Source of the DNA: CAYMLQ01 sp964390795
GTDB taxonomy: Bacteria; Verrucomicrobiota; Kiritimatiellia; RFP12; UBA1067
Direction: 5' to 3'
NCBI GenBank assembly: GCA_964390795.1
Contig: CAYMLQ010000002.1
Location: 1 to 58,542, forward strand
DNA: 58,542 bases
Shown here: positions 6,601 through 16,200 of the stretch, piece by piece
Layout of the letters: each line of letters begins with the position of its first letter
How positions within the stretch are numbered: the first letter of the stretch is position 1
Notes under the pieces: generated by a model
What the model saw: only the letters and a program-made list of their open reading frames with translations
Database searches by the model: none
What the model was told of the DNA's origin: nothing
Made by a program: the position numbers and the translations under genes

Positions 6601-9600
6601 GCGCCTGTGAATGTGCGGGCGACGGACGGCACGCTGTTTGAGGTGACGCGCGTCACCTGGGACGCGGTGCCCGGCGCGACGCACTACGAAGTGTCGCGGG
6701 CGCTGTCTGTCGGCGGAGAGAAGGAAAACCTGACCGGGTGGACCACGGAGGCGGAGTTTGATGACTGGTCGGGTGATCTCGGTGTCGTCTACACCTATTT
6801 TGTCAGGGCGGCGGCGGACGCCGAGGGCTGGCGCGCCAGCGCCTACAGCGTGCCCGATGACGGCGTGACTGGGGCTCGGCCCGTCAACGACGACCGGGCC
6901 GACGCTCTGCTTGTGAGCGGCGCCGCAGGCAGCGTCCAAGGGAACAGCACGCTGGCGACGATGGAGGCGGGCGAGCCGCAGCACGCGGGCTTCTCCGATG
7001 CGGGCGCGTCGGTGTGGTGGCGTTGGGCCGCGCCGGTGAGCGCTCGGGTGACCTTTGACACGTTGGGCAGCGGCGACTTCAACGCGGTGCTGGCGGTGTA
7101 TACGGATGCGGGCGGCGCGTGGGTGCCGGTGGCGAGCGCGGAGCGCGGGGCCGGCGACGCCGCGCAGGTGAGTTTTGACGCGGTGGCGGGCGTGACCTAT
7201 CTGCTCGCGGTGGCGGGACGCCCGGACGCGGAAGGCGCGGTGACGCTCAACTGGACGATCGGCGCCTGGGCGTTCCCCGCGCCGGAAGGCGTGCAGGCCA
7301 CGGCTGGCACGCTGGCCGAGGCGACGCGCGTCACCTGGACGCCCGTACCGGAGGCGGTCTGCTACGAGGTGTCGCGCGCCGAGACGGCGGGCGGGCCGAA
7401 GACGGTGGTGATGGCGTGGGCATCGGCAACGGAGTTCACGGATGTGAGCGGGACGGTCGGCCAGACCTATTCCTATTTTGTGCGGGCGGCACTGGACACG
7501 AACGGGGTGCTGGCGGGCGCGTATGGCGGACCGGCTGCGGGCTGGTCGGCTGCAAAACCGGCCAATGACGATCAGGCCGATGCGGCGCTGTTGAGCGGGC
7601 TATCCGGAACGGCGGCGGGCGACAGCACGGTGGCGACGCGGGAGCCGGGCGAGCCGCAGCACGGCGGCTTCGCCGACGCGGGGGCGTCGCTCTGGTGGCG
7701 CTGGACTGCGCCGGTGGGCGCGCCGGTGACCTTCGCCACGCAGGAGGGCGTCGCGTTTAACGCCGTGCTGGCGGTCTACACGAACGCGGAGCCCGACGTG
7801 TTGGCGCAGGTGGCGGCCGCGGAGCGCGGCACCAACCTGAGCGCAAGCGTGACGTTCGACGCCCAGGCCGGGACGACCTATCGGATCGCGCTGGCGGGCC
7901 GTCCGGCTGCGGGCGGTCTGGTGACGCTGAACTGGTCGTTCGGCGAGTGGACGTTCCCTGCGCCGTCGAGCGTGCAGGCCACGGCCGGCACGCGGCCGGA
8001 TGTGACCCTCGTGACGTGGGACGCGGTGCCGGACGCCCTGTATTACGAGGTGGCGCGTGCGGCTGCGGGCGGCGGCCCGACGAATGCGGTGATGCCGTGG
8101 GCGGCGGCGCTGGAATTCGCGGATACGGCGGGGACGCCGGGCGTGGCTTATCTCTACTACGTGCGGGCGGCGCTGGATGCGAACGGGGTGTTGGCGGGCG
8201 CGTATGGCGGGCCGGCCTCAGGTTGGCTGGCCGTGCGTCCGGCGAATGATCTGCGGGCGAAGGCCTTCGTGTATTCCAATGCGGTGGCGAGCGTGACCGG
8301 CGACAGCACCTGGGCGACCGCGGAAGTCGGCGAGCCGGCGCACGGCGGGGTTGCGGGTGCGACAAACTCGGTATGGTGGAGCTGGACCGCGCCGAGCAAC
8401 GGCGTGGCGCGTTTTGACACGCAGGGCGGCGGTCTGGCCGCGCCGGTGGTGGCCGTCTACACGAACAACGGCGCAGGCGGCGTAGCGCCGGTGGCGGCGT
8501 CGGAGAGCGGCACCAACGGGTATGCCGAGGTGAGTTTTACGGCCGCGAAGAACGTGACATACCTGATCGCGATGGCGGGAGCGGAGGGCGAGTGTGGCCC
8601 GGTGGCGCTGAACCTGACGTTTGTGCCTGCGCCCGTCATTGATGACCCGACCCCGCCCCCGCCGCCGAACATCCTCGGCACGGCTGTGCGAACGGTGGGC
8701 GGCGTGCGGACGCTGAGTCTGACGTTCACGGCGAAACAGGGTGTGACATATGAGGTGCTGACGACACCCCGGCTGGTGACGAACGCGGTCTGGTCGAGCC
8801 TGTCGCCCGCGGTGACGGGGGTGGTGACGGAGGCGCTGGAGACGTTTATGCTGGAGGTGCCGATGACGAACGCTGCCGCGTTCTTCAAGGTCGTGGCGAC
8901 GGCGTGGAGCGGGGGCGGCACGGTTGAGCCGCCGGTGCCTCCGGCGAATGACAAGCGGGCGGACGCCACCGTGATTTCCAACACGGTGTTCAGCGTGACC
9001 GGCGACAGCACCTGGGCGACTGCGGAGGTCGGCGAGCCGGCGCATGGCGGGTTCGCCGATGCGACGAACTCGGTGTGGTGGAGCTGGACCGCGCCGAGCA
9101 ATGGCGTGGCCCATTTCCAAACGCAGAGCGGCGGGTTGGCTTGGCCGGTGGTGGCGGTCTACACGAACAGCGGCACGGGCGGGCTGGTGCCGGTGGCGGC
9201 TTCGGAGAGCGGCACGAACGGGATTGCGCAGGCCAGCGTGCCGGTCGTGTCGGGCGTGACCTATCTGATCGCGGTGGCGGGGCGGGAGGGCACGGGCGGG
9301 CCGGTGACGCTGAACCGGACATTCGAGCCGGAGGACGAGGGCGAACTGCCGCCGCAGCCGAACATCCTTGGCGCGGCGACGCGAATGGCGGATGGCGTGC
9401 GGATGCTCAGGCTGACGTTCACGGCGAAGCAGGGTGTGACGTACGAGGTGCTGACGACACCTAGGCTGGTGACGAACGCGGTTTGGTCCAGTCTGGCGCC
9501 GCCGGTGGCGGGTGTGGTGACGGAGGCTGTGGAGGTGTTCGCGCTGGACGTGCCGATGACGAACGCTGCGGCGTTCTTCAAGATCGAGGCGAGACGCTGA
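3682..9600 (+). CDS. Giant secreted protein of alternating FN3-like and PPC-like modules
   Basis: The 1972-residue protein begins with a signal peptide (to about residue 20). After an N-terminal FN3-like unit and a Trp-rich beta region (about residues 125-255), two modules alternate. One is FN3-like, with a motif such as ATDGTLFEVTRVTWDAV. The other is PPC-like, beginning RPANDxRAD and containing GEPxHGGFADAxxSVWWxWTAP. Seven PPC-like units can be counted. Two C-terminal repeats share TFTAKQGVTYEVLTTPRLV. Being last in the pseudopilin operon, it may be a pilus-associated adhesin or a substrate of the system. Residues about 534-553 are encoded by a CCGACCT-type repeat inserted in a turn of the second FN3 module. 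No catalytic motif is seen. Confidence 0.85.
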   Translation: MRTSTGILFGLIYMAGVSAHAVPAPSAVSASLGTSTQCVIVQWGSVSNAVAYQVQRGTSLDVYGELIYNWRSGWVHTLEQEDVSAGSGVVSYYQVRASESPLGTAASAWSSPLVRGFRALPLDMVMPGSPLRFTPGGDAAWVGQYPPGDLDDAFVNLPVTSDQSTWLSLEVYGPGTLTFQWRTDCDFWDDFTCKVNGNDTFDPIFGVTAWEPRTLMLYDETNIVRWVYNNTPWGNDGLGWVWVKDVVWMPSGAVLEPPAHVQASDGAFFQKTRITWDAVPSATHYEVSRADSANGVKEIVVSWAAGLTADDTGGTAGASYYYFVRAAINASGEKASNYSLPDIGFAGRRPGNDYIRDVAALAGSDVGVTQGDCTWASVQSGEPLHAGFADATNSVWWNWTATANTSVTFKVQGSVTNYQAVLAVYTNAGSVVGTLVPITSGWQDTNEWAGVTFDAVAGATYFFAVAGRDGVGSPVTLRWAVEGWQCPAPANVQATDGTLIGTVRVTWDAVADAEAYEVSRAATLGAGTSEGMPGTPTSDLRSPTSDFRPPTSEVLGKLVVSPWCTSVTFDDTAVSDGSTNYYTVRAAFDTTGWAASADSLPDTGYAQPRPANDRLANAQVLDARYGGSLPGDCLWATFEPDEPLHGGVEGATNSVWWNWTAPTNASVFFETQGSDTNVMPVLAVYTNAGSAAGTLVAITNGVSGTNGWASATFDAVAGATYLIAVAGADGAGGPLTLRWAVAGWLCPAPVNVRASDGALYETVRVTWDAVPDATHYEVWRAASLRPGSLKTRVSPWVPATFFDDTTGNRGVTYYYFVRAATDAAGWLAGPYGLSDAGSSGLRPSNDNQVSAAVLAGEAGVAAGNNALASFEPGEPEHGGFADAANSVWWRWVAPSNAVFVFTTEGSGTNFNPVLAVYTNAAGGLAPVAAAEQGANAYAQVGFVAKAGVTYLIAVAGRQALGGAVVLNWELTLPAPVNVRATDGTLFEVTRVTWDAVPGATHYEVSRALSVGGEKENLTGWTTEAEFDDWSGDLGVVYTYFVRAAADAEGWRASAYSVPDDGVTGARPVNDDRADALLVSGAAGSVQGNSTLATMEAGEPQHAGFSDAGASVWWRWAAPVSARVTFDTLGSGDFNAVLAVYTDAGGAWVPVASAERGAGDAAQVSFDAVAGVTYLLAVAGRPDAEGAVTLNWTIGAWAFPAPEGVQATAGTLAEATRVTWTPVPEAVCYEVSRAETAGGPKTVVMAWASATEFTDVSGTVGQTYSYFVRAALDTNGVLAGAYGGPAAGWSAAKPANDDQADAALLSGLSGTAAGDSTVATREPGEPQHGGFADAGASLWWRWTAPVGAPVTFATQEGVAFNAVLAVYTNAEPDVLAQVAAAERGTNLSASVTFDAQAGTTYRIALAGRPAAGGLVTLNWSFGEWTFPAPSSVQATAGTRPDVTLVTWDAVPDALYYEVARAAAGGGPTNAVMPWAAALEFADTAGTPGVAYLYYVRAALDANGVLAGAYGGPASGWLAVRPANDLRAKAFVYSNAVASVTGDSTWATAEVGEPAHGGVAGATNSVWWSWTAPSNGVARFDTQGGGLAAPVVAVYTNNGAGGVAPVAASESGTNGYAEVSFTAAKNVTYLIAMAGAEGECGPVALNLTFVPAPVIDDPTPPPPPNILGTAVRTVGGVRTLSLTFTAKQGVTYEVLTTPRLVTNAVWSSLSPAVTGVVTEALETFMLEVPMTNAAAFFKVVATAWSGGGTVEPPVPPANDKRADATVISNTVFSVTGDSTWATAEVGEPAHGGFADATNSVWWSWTAPSNGVAHFQTQSGGLAWPVVAVYTNSGTGGLVPVAASESGTNGIAQASVPVVSGVTYLIAVAGREGTGGPVTLNRTFEPEDEGELPPQPNILGAATRMADGVRMLRLTFTAKQGVTYEVLTTPRLVTNAVWSSLAPPVAGVVTEAVEVFALDVPMTNAAAFFKIEARR
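5283..5340. repeat. CCGACCT-type repeat array inside coding sequence
   Basis: Seven-base units (CCGACCT, CCGATCT, CCGACTT) repeat across this interval in frame inside the giant repeat protein and read as PTSDLRSPTSDF. Sister FN3 modules have a short turn here, so the array is an insertion. The same unit family recurs at 27738-27819, 32830-33006 and 36492-36638. Confidence 0.8.
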
Positions 9601-9741
9601 GAGAAGAGGTGATAGGTAAAAGGTAAGAGGTAATAGGTACGAGGTATGCCCCTTGCCCGGGGAGTGGGCGTAAACCAGAGGGTACCTGGAACGCCGAACG
9701 CCGAACGCCAACTTCTTACTTCTTACCTATTACCTCTTGAC
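9601..9741. repeat. Hairpin element with GGTAATAGGTAAGAGG-type arms
   Basis: The left arm (9601-9648) is built of GAGGTAATAGGTAAAAGG-like units and the right arm (9710-9740) is their reverse complement. The middle contains GAACGCC units preceded by GAGGGTACCTGGAACGCCGA. It fills the convergent gap between the giant protein gene and the membrane protein gene, so its transcript could fold at both gene ends. Confidence 0.75.
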
Positions 9742-9748
9742 TCCGCCC

Positions 9749-10576
9749 CTAGAAGTAGAGCATGACGGCATAGAGGAAGTGGCCGGCGCCATAAGCCACG
9801 GCGGCGAAGCCGGGGGCGCAGAGGAGCGGGCGAGCGAAGCGCAGGGCGAGCCAGGCGCAGAGGTAGGCGCACAGCAGGCTGCCATAGAAAACGGCGATGG
9901 CGAAGGCGGGGCCGGAACGCCGCCAGTCGCTCGGGTGAAAGACGTTTTTAGCGGAGAGATGTCCGTTCAGCGCGCAGGCTCCCGTACGCCAAGGAATGAG
10001 TGCGGGTGCGGTCAGGCCTTCGAGGAGGCCGGTTGCGGACCGGGCGATGTGCAGGTACCAGAGCGGCGCGGGTTTGGGTGCGCGGCGCAGGATATCGCGG
10101 AAGCGGCTACGGAAGGTGAGGAACTCGGATTGCGTATCGCCGGTGCCGGTGAGGGCGGCGGAGGTTTGGCGGTCCCAGCGCGCGCAGACGGCCTTGAGGT
10201 CTTTGACGTTCTTGATGAAATCGGGGGAGAAGAGGTCGTTGGGCGCGGAGGGCATGCGGTACAGGATGCCTTGCAGATAGGCGTCGAGGCTGGCGATGCG
10301 CGCGTTCAGCGCGGGCTGGTCCGTGCCCGGCACGTTCGAGAGCACGAGCAGCCGCTCGCTGACCGTCGCGCAGACGTTGCTGGGGTTGATGTCGCCGGTG
10401 CGCAGGAGTTGCATCGGGGTGAGAATGACGGAGGGTGACGCGAGGCGCACGGCAAGGGCAGCTGCCAGAAGCAGCGCTTGCGCGATCCAGAAGCAGATCG
10501 TCAGCGTGCGGCGCTTCTTATCGCGCTTCGACAACGCGTCCATGCCCGCTACGCGGAGGTTTCCAAGAAAAGGCAT
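9749..10576 (-). CDS. Membrane protein of unknown function
   Basis: This protein of up to 275 residues has a basic N-terminus (SKRDKKRR), one hydrophobic segment just after it, a soluble region of about 150 residues and one or two hydrophobic segments near the C-terminus. Two starts are possible, at 10576 and 10543, neither with a clear ribosome site. The later one places the basic stretch at the N-terminus in the usual way. I do not recognise the family. It is transcribed divergently from the PilT-like gene, so a role in pilus biogenesis is possible but not shown. Confidence 0.65.
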   Translation of the reverse strand: MPFLGNLRVAGMDALSKRDKKRRTLTICFWIAQALLLAAALAVRLASPSVILTPMQLLRTGDINPSNVCATVSERLLVLSNVPGTDQPALNARIASLDAYLQGILYRMPSAPNDLFSPDFIKNVKDLKAVCARWDRQTSAALTGTGDTQSEFLTFRSRFRDILRRAPKPAPLWYLHIARSATGLLEGLTAPALIPWRTGACALNGHLSAKNVFHPSDWRRSGPAFAIAVFYGSLLCAYLCAWLALRFARPLLCAPGFAAVAYGAGHFLYAVMLYF

Positions 10577-10644
10577 GTTTGGAGAATAACAAAATCGCGA
10601 GGTTGGTCAAACGAAAATCGGTATACGCGATAAGGAGGCTCAAA

Positions 10645-11970
10645 ATGGGAAATGAAACAGGATCTAAACCGGGGGCAGAGGGTGTGGCGTCGGAAGCGTG
10701 GCAGCCGCCGTGGGCGCGAGCCCAGGCCCAGGCCCCGGCCGCTGAGCCGGTGGCAGCCGAGAGCGTGGTGCAGCAGCCGCTGACGGCCGCGGATCTTTTC
10801 CGCGAAACGAAGCCGTCGCAGGAGCAGGCGGGTGCCGCGGATACGTTTGAGGTGCGGGATGCGGGCGGTGCGCACGGGCTGCACCTGCATGCGCTGCTCA
10901 AGCAAAGCATCCAGGCCAAGGCGTCGGATATCATGATCGCGCCGGGGCGCAGGCCCAGCGTGCGGGTTGACGGCGACATGACGCCGATGGCCGACTTTCC
11001 TGTGCTGACGTCCGCTGACGCCGACACGATCTTGCGGGCGATCCTGAAGGAAAGCCAGTTGCGCACGCTGGATTCGGAGTGGGAGCTGGACTGCGCGTAC
11101 GAGCTGGACGGATATCGTTTCCGCGTGAACGTCCACAAACAGTTGCGAGGGCTGGCGGCGGTGTTCCGTCTGCTGGGCGAAAAGATCCTGACGCCGGAGC
11201 AGATCGGGCTCAGCGATCCGATCATCCGGCTGACGGATCTCGAGCAGGGGCTGGTGCTGGTCACCGGGCCGACGGGCAGCGGCAAGACCACCACGCTGGC
11301 GACCATGATTGACAAGATCAACCGGGAGTGCGCGTATCATATTCTGACCATTGAAGACCCTGTCGAAATCGTGCATGAGGAAAAGTACAAATGCGTGATC
11401 ACCCACCGTGAGCTGGGCGCGCACACCAAGAGCTTCAACAACGCCTTGCGCTCGGCCTTGCGCGAGGCGCCGGACGTGATCCTCGTGGGCGAAATGCGCG
11501 ACTTGGAGACGATCGGTCTGGCGCTGACGGCGGCGGAGACGGGGCACTTGGTGTTCGCGACCCTGCACACGCGCAGCGCGGCGGAGACGATCAACCGCGT
11601 GATCGATGTGTTCCCTTCGGCGCAGCAGCCGATGGTGCGGTCGCAGTTGGCCAGCTCGCTCAAGGCCGTGGTCAGCCAGAAACTGCTGAAGAGGCTGCCG
11701 AAAGGGCGTGTGGCGGCGCGCGAGGTGATGCTCGGGACGAGCGCGATCGCCAACCAGATCCGCACGAGCAAGACGCACGAGATCTACTCGTCGATCCAGT
11801 CCGGCTTCGAGCTCGGGATGCTCACGCTGGAGCAGTCGCTGGCGCAGCTCGTTCTGGACGGGGTGGCCGATCACGGTGAGGCGTTCGACTGCGCGAACGA
11901 CAAAGAGGTCTTCGAGAGCTATGTGACGAGTCTGGGCGCGAAGCGCAAAGAAGCCGCGAAAAGGAAATGA
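10645..11970 (+). CDS. PilT-like retraction/secretion ATPase
   Basis: This GspE/PilT-family hexameric ATPase of about 441 residues starts at ATG 10645 behind AAGGAGG. After a Pro/Ala-rich N-terminal extension of about 80 residues come the PilT N-domain (ASDIMIAPGRRPSVRVDG), Walker A GPTGSGKTTT near residue 207, an Asp box (EDPVEIVHEE), a Walker B region (DVILVGEMRD) and the His box (GHLVFATLHT). These features match PilT, which powers pilus depolymerisation. The N-terminal extension is unusual and predicted disordered. A second PilT-like gene follows 12 bases later, recalling the PilT/PilU pairing of type IV pilus systems. Confidence 0.85.
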   Translation: MGNETGSKPGAEGVASEAWQPPWARAQAQAPAAEPVAAESVVQQPLTAADLFRETKPSQEQAGAADTFEVRDAGGAHGLHLHALLKQSIQAKASDIMIAPGRRPSVRVDGDMTPMADFPVLTSADADTILRAILKESQLRTLDSEWELDCAYELDGYRFRVNVHKQLRGLAAVFRLLGEKILTPEQIGLSDPIIRLTDLEQGLVLVTGPTGSGKTTTLATMIDKINRECAYHILTIEDPVEIVHEEKYKCVITHRELGAHTKSFNNALRSALREAPDVILVGEMRDLETIGLALTAAETGHLVFATLHTRSAAETINRVIDVFPSAQQPMVRSQLASSLKAVVSQKLLKRLPKGRVAAREVMLGTSAIANQIRTSKTHEIYSSIQSGFELGMLTLEQSLAQLVLDGVADHGEAFDCANDKEVFESYVTSLGAKRKEAAKRK

Positions 11971-11982
11971 GGATGAGACGCC

Positions 11983-13092
11983 ATGCATGAGATCGACCCA
12001 TTGCTGAAAGAAATGGAAGCGGCAGGGGCTTCGGACCTGCACATCAAGACGGGGCGCCCTCCCGCCCTGCGCGTGGACGGCGTGATGCGCGTGATGGAGA
12101 CCGCGCCCGTGTCGTATGAGGAGGTGGAGCGGATGGTCAAGACCGTGCTTCCTCCGCGCCTTCAGGAGCAATACCTGCGCGACCACGAGGCGGACGCGTC
12201 GTATCTGCCCAAGGGCGGGCGGGACCGGTTCCGCGTGAACGCGTTTTTCCAGCGGAACGCGCCGGGGCTTGTTTTCCGCCGCATCCCGCGCGACATTCCG
12301 ACCCTGGACGGGCTGAACCATCCGCAGGTTCTCAAGAAGCTGTGCGGCCTGGAAAAGGGGCTGGTGATCGTGACGGGCCCGACGGGCTCCGGCAAGTCCA
12401 CGACGCTGGCCGCCATGGTGCGGTACATCAACGAGCGCGAGCCGCTGCACATCATCACCATCGAAGACCCCATGGAGTTCGAGCACGAGGACATCAACTG
12501 CGTCATCGAGCAGCGCGAGGTCGGGCTTGACACCTTTTCGTTTACCGAGGCCCTGCGGCGGGCGCTCCGTCAGGATCCCGACGTGATCCTGCTGGGCGAG
12601 ATGCGTGACGCGGAAACCATGATGATCGCGACCTCGGCCGCCGAGACGGGGCATTTGGTGTTCTCGACGCTGCACACCAACGACGCCAAGCAGAGCGTGT
12701 CGCGCATCATCAACACGTTTCCGCCTGAACAGCACTTCCAGACGCGGCTCAAGCTGGCGGCTGCGCTACAGGCGGTGATTAGCCAGACCCTGCTTCCGAA
12801 GAAGAACGGCGGGCGCGTGGCGGTGCTGGAGATCATGATCACGACGCCGTTCGTACGCGACCTGATCGCCAAGGGCCGCTATGAGGACTTGGACGAGGCG
12901 ATCGAGCAGGGCACGCATTACGGGATGCAGTCGATGAACCAGGACATCCTGACGAAGTGGATGGGCGACGTCATCACCGACGAGGACGCGCTGGCCTCGA
13001 GCGTGCGCCCGCAGGACTTGCAGGTGATGATGGAGCAGTTCCGGCTGAAGAAGGCGCAGTGGCTCGCGGGACAGAAGAAGACGGTGAAATAG
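11983..13092 (+). CDS. PilT/PilU-like ATPase
   Basis: A 369-residue protein of normal PilT/PilU length. It begins with the N-domain (ASDLHIKTGRPPALRVDG), then has Walker A GPTGSGKSTT near residue 132, an Asp box (EDPMEFEHED), Walker B (DVILLGEMRD) and the His box (GHLVFSTLHTND). It belongs to the cytoplasmic ATPases that retract type IV pili. The C-terminal SMNQDILTKW stretch is the PilT-type end. It is co-transcribed with the preceding PilT-like gene and is followed directly by a hairpin that starts in its stop codon. Confidence 0.88.
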   Translation: MHEIDPLLKEMEAAGASDLHIKTGRPPALRVDGVMRVMETAPVSYEEVERMVKTVLPPRLQEQYLRDHEADASYLPKGGRDRFRVNAFFQRNAPGLVFRRIPRDIPTLDGLNHPQVLKKLCGLEKGLVIVTGPTGSGKSTTLAAMVRYINEREPLHIITIEDPMEFEHEDINCVIEQREVGLDTFSFTEALRRALRQDPDVILLGEMRDAETMMIATSAAETGHLVFSTLHTNDAKQSVSRIINTFPPEQHFQTRLKLAAALQAVISQTLLPKKNGGRVAVLEIMITTPFVRDLIAKGRYEDLDEAIEQGTHYGMQSMNQDILTKWMGDVITDEDALASSVRPQDLQVMMEQFRLKKAQWLAGQKKTVK

Positions 13093-13122
13093 GGTTGGGC
13101 AGACTTGGCCTGCCCAACCCTA
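13090..13122 (+). terminator. Hairpin at the end of the PilT-like operon
   Basis: A perfect 13-bp stem (TAGGGTTGGGCAG at 13090-13102 with its complement at 13110-13122) closes a 7-base loop and begins in the stop codon. No run of T follows, so it is either a weak or Rho-assisted terminator or an RNA-stabilising hairpin. Confidence 0.5.
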
Positions 13123-13281
13123 TACATAACCTCGACCTACGCACGACGGGTATGTGTTGCCTTGCTGATGTAGAGATTTATCTACAAGGCAGGCTCTGGG
13201 CAGGGCCGCGAGAAACGGGTATGCTTGAGGTGGTTTTGGGCAATGGGTTCTAACGGACGAGTGACGAGGAGTACAAAAGGG

Positions 13282-16200
13282 ATGAGCGCAACGGCTATTC
13301 GGTTGGCGATGTGGAGCGGATGTCTTGCGGCAAGGAGGCTGAGCGCTCTCGGCTTGGTTGTTCTCACGCTTGGTTTTGCAGCGATGCCTCTCGATCAGGC
13401 CGGTGCCGTGCCGGCCTGCCCAGGAGGTGCCGACGTCATGCAACCGAGCGGGAAAACCATCCAAATCCATCTGCGCGGCGACGAGCTTCTGCATTGGACA
13501 GAGGACTCGGCAGGCTACACGATCCTTCTTGATGCGGCATCGAAAACCTGGGTGTACGCCACCCTCGATGCGGCAGGCCAACTGACCGCGAGTGCTGCTG
13601 TTGTGGGTGAGCAGGATCCAGCCGCACTGGCTTTGCCCAAGCGGCTTCTGCCGGAAACCGCGATCCGAGAGGCGCAAGCGGCTGCGGCCAGTCGCGCACA
13701 AACAGCCGAAGACGACGGCGGGCCGCAGCGTGCGGCGACGACGGGGACGATGAAGAATCTGGTTTTGTTGGTGGGCTTCTCTGATCTGCCGTTCACCCGG
13801 ACGAAGGCTGAATACGAAGCGCTGTTCAACACGATCGGCTACACGGCCGACGGGGCGCAAGGATCCGTGAAGGATTTCTACAAAGAGATCTCCTATAATC
13901 AATTGAACGTGGACTCGGTTGTTGTGGAACCCGTCACGCTGGCCAACGGATACGCGTATTATGGCGGGGATGGCGGGACAGGGCTGCGTCCCCGCGAGAT
14001 GGTGCAGGAAGCCCTTGCGGCAGTTGAGGCTCGCGGCTTTAATTTTTCGACGGTGGACAGCGACGGCGACGGGTGGGTTGACGGGCTGACGGTGATCCAT
14101 GCCGGCGGAGGGGCAGAGTACGGCGGTAACGACTATAACTACATCTGGTCGCACAAGTGGTCGATGGTCAGTACCGTGACGTACGACGGCAAGAGCATGC
14201 GGATGTACCACACGGAGCCTGAGCGGCGCGGGTGGGACAGTTCGCCAAGCTCATGGGGGATCACGCGGATTGGCGTCATCTGCCACGAGAACGGCCACTT
14301 CCTCGGGCTCCCCGACCTCTACGATTACGGATCAGACAGTTCCGGCGTCGGCGATTTCTGCCTGATGGCCAGTGGGTCGTGGAACGGCAACTCCGGTACG
14401 CAGCCGGCGCAGCCGAGCGCCTGGTGCAAGATGATGCTCGCGTGGCTGACACCCACCGAGGTGACGGCATCGGGCACGTATCCGGTGCCGCGGGTCGAGG
14501 ACAACCAGACCGTCTATCGACTTCGCGGGGCGTTCCCCTCGACTCAGTATTTCTTGATCGAGAACCGTCAGGGCTTCGGCTTTGACGCCAGCCTGCCCGG
14601 AAGCACGCGCGGGCTGCTCATCTGGCATGTCGACGAGACCATTTATAACAACAACGACCAGACGCACTACAGGGTCGATCTTGAAGAGGCCGGCGGCACG
14701 CAGGATCTTGAGTTGAATGCGAACAGTGGCAACGACGCGGACTACTTCCGGGCCGGCACACTGACGACCTTCAATTCCGGGACGACGCCGAACAACCGCA
14801 GTTACGCGGGCGTTGCGTTGGGCCAGGAGATCACAGCCGTTTCCGCAGCGTCGGCAACGATGTCCTTCACGGTGTCCCAAGGGATTGAGCAGTCCACGCT
14901 GCAGTTCAGTTCGGCAACCTATTCGGTGGCTGAGGTGGGCGTCAGTGTACGTGTCTACGTCAGCCGCACAGGCGGTTCAGTCGGCGCGGCCAGCGTGAGC
15001 TATGCGACGGCGAACGGGACGGCCACGGCTGGGTCAGGTTTGGACTACACGGCCAAGTCGGGCACGCTGAGCTGGGCCGACGGGAATGCGGACGACAAGT
15101 GGATCGACATCCTGATCAACAACGATACGGCGGCGGAAATCGCCGAGTTCTTCACGGTCACGTTAAGCAATCCCAGCGGCGCGCTCTTGGGGACGCCCGG
15201 CGCGACCACGGTGACCATCGAAGGCCCAAATGATCAGCCCCTTGCGCCCGCCAATGACAATTTCGCCAACGCCGTGTCGCTGTCGGGCAATAGCGGGACG
15301 GTGGTCAGCAATACCAGCAGCGCGACGGTTGAGGCCGGCGAGCCGGCGCATGCGGGGGTTGGCCCCTTCAAGTCCATCTGGTACACCTTCACGCCGCTCT
15401 CCAACGGGACGTTCACCGTGAACACGCATGGCAGCGCCTTCGATACGGTCCTTGCGCTGTACACCGGCTCGGCTGTGGGCAGCCTGACTCCCATCGCCTG
15501 GAATGACGGGGACGGCTGGCCAAACAATAATAGCGGACTGACGGGCATCGCGCTGACTGGCGGAATCCCCTGCCGGATTGCCCTTGCCGGATATGACAGC
15601 TCAGAGTCCGGCGCGACGGTGTTGAACTGGGAATTCACGCCGAGCAGCGCGTTTCCCGCGCCCACGGGTGTCGGCGCGACCGACGGGACGTGGGTGGATC
15701 GTGTGCGGGCGACTTGGTCTGCGGTGGCGGGTGCCAGCAACTACAAGGTTTACCGCAACACCAGCGCCAGCACCACGGGCGCTGTCTTGCTGAATCCGGC
15801 TGGCACCACGGATCTGTTTTATGATGACATGACCGCCTTGCAGAGCGTGAACTATTACTACTGGGTGACGGCTGTCAACGCGGAGGGCTTAGCGAGCGGG
15901 TTCAGCCTCCCCGATGCCGGCTACCGGGGGGGCACGGCCCTGCCCGCGCCGGAAGGCGTGGTGGTATCGCGTGGCGTGTATACGAACAGGGTGGTCATTC
16001 AGTGGCAGCCGTTGGCAGGCGCATCGCACTACCGCGTGTTGAGGGCCAACACGCTCGGCGGCGTGACCGAGGTCATCACGGTTTGGGTGACGGGAACCAG
16101 CGGAACCGATTGGGATACCGAGCCAGGCGTTTCCTACTGGTATGCGGTGCAGGCGGCATTGGATGATACGGGAACCGGGGTCGGCCCCTCCAGCGCACAG

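Noticed and set aside
4672..6984. Long open frame of 770 codons on the minus strand
   Set aside because: It is antisense to the giant FN3/PPC-like gene, has Arg/His-rich composition without domains and arises from the high GC and repetitive coding of the real gene.
8218..9711. Open frame of 497 codons on the minus strand
   Set aside because: Shadow of the repeat protein; Arg/His-rich, no domain, and it starts inside the intergenic hairpin element.
13123..13281. Possible riboswitch before the M6 protease gene
   Set aside because: A small hairpin (TGTAGA/TCTACA) is visible, but no conserved core of a known riboswitch class was found.
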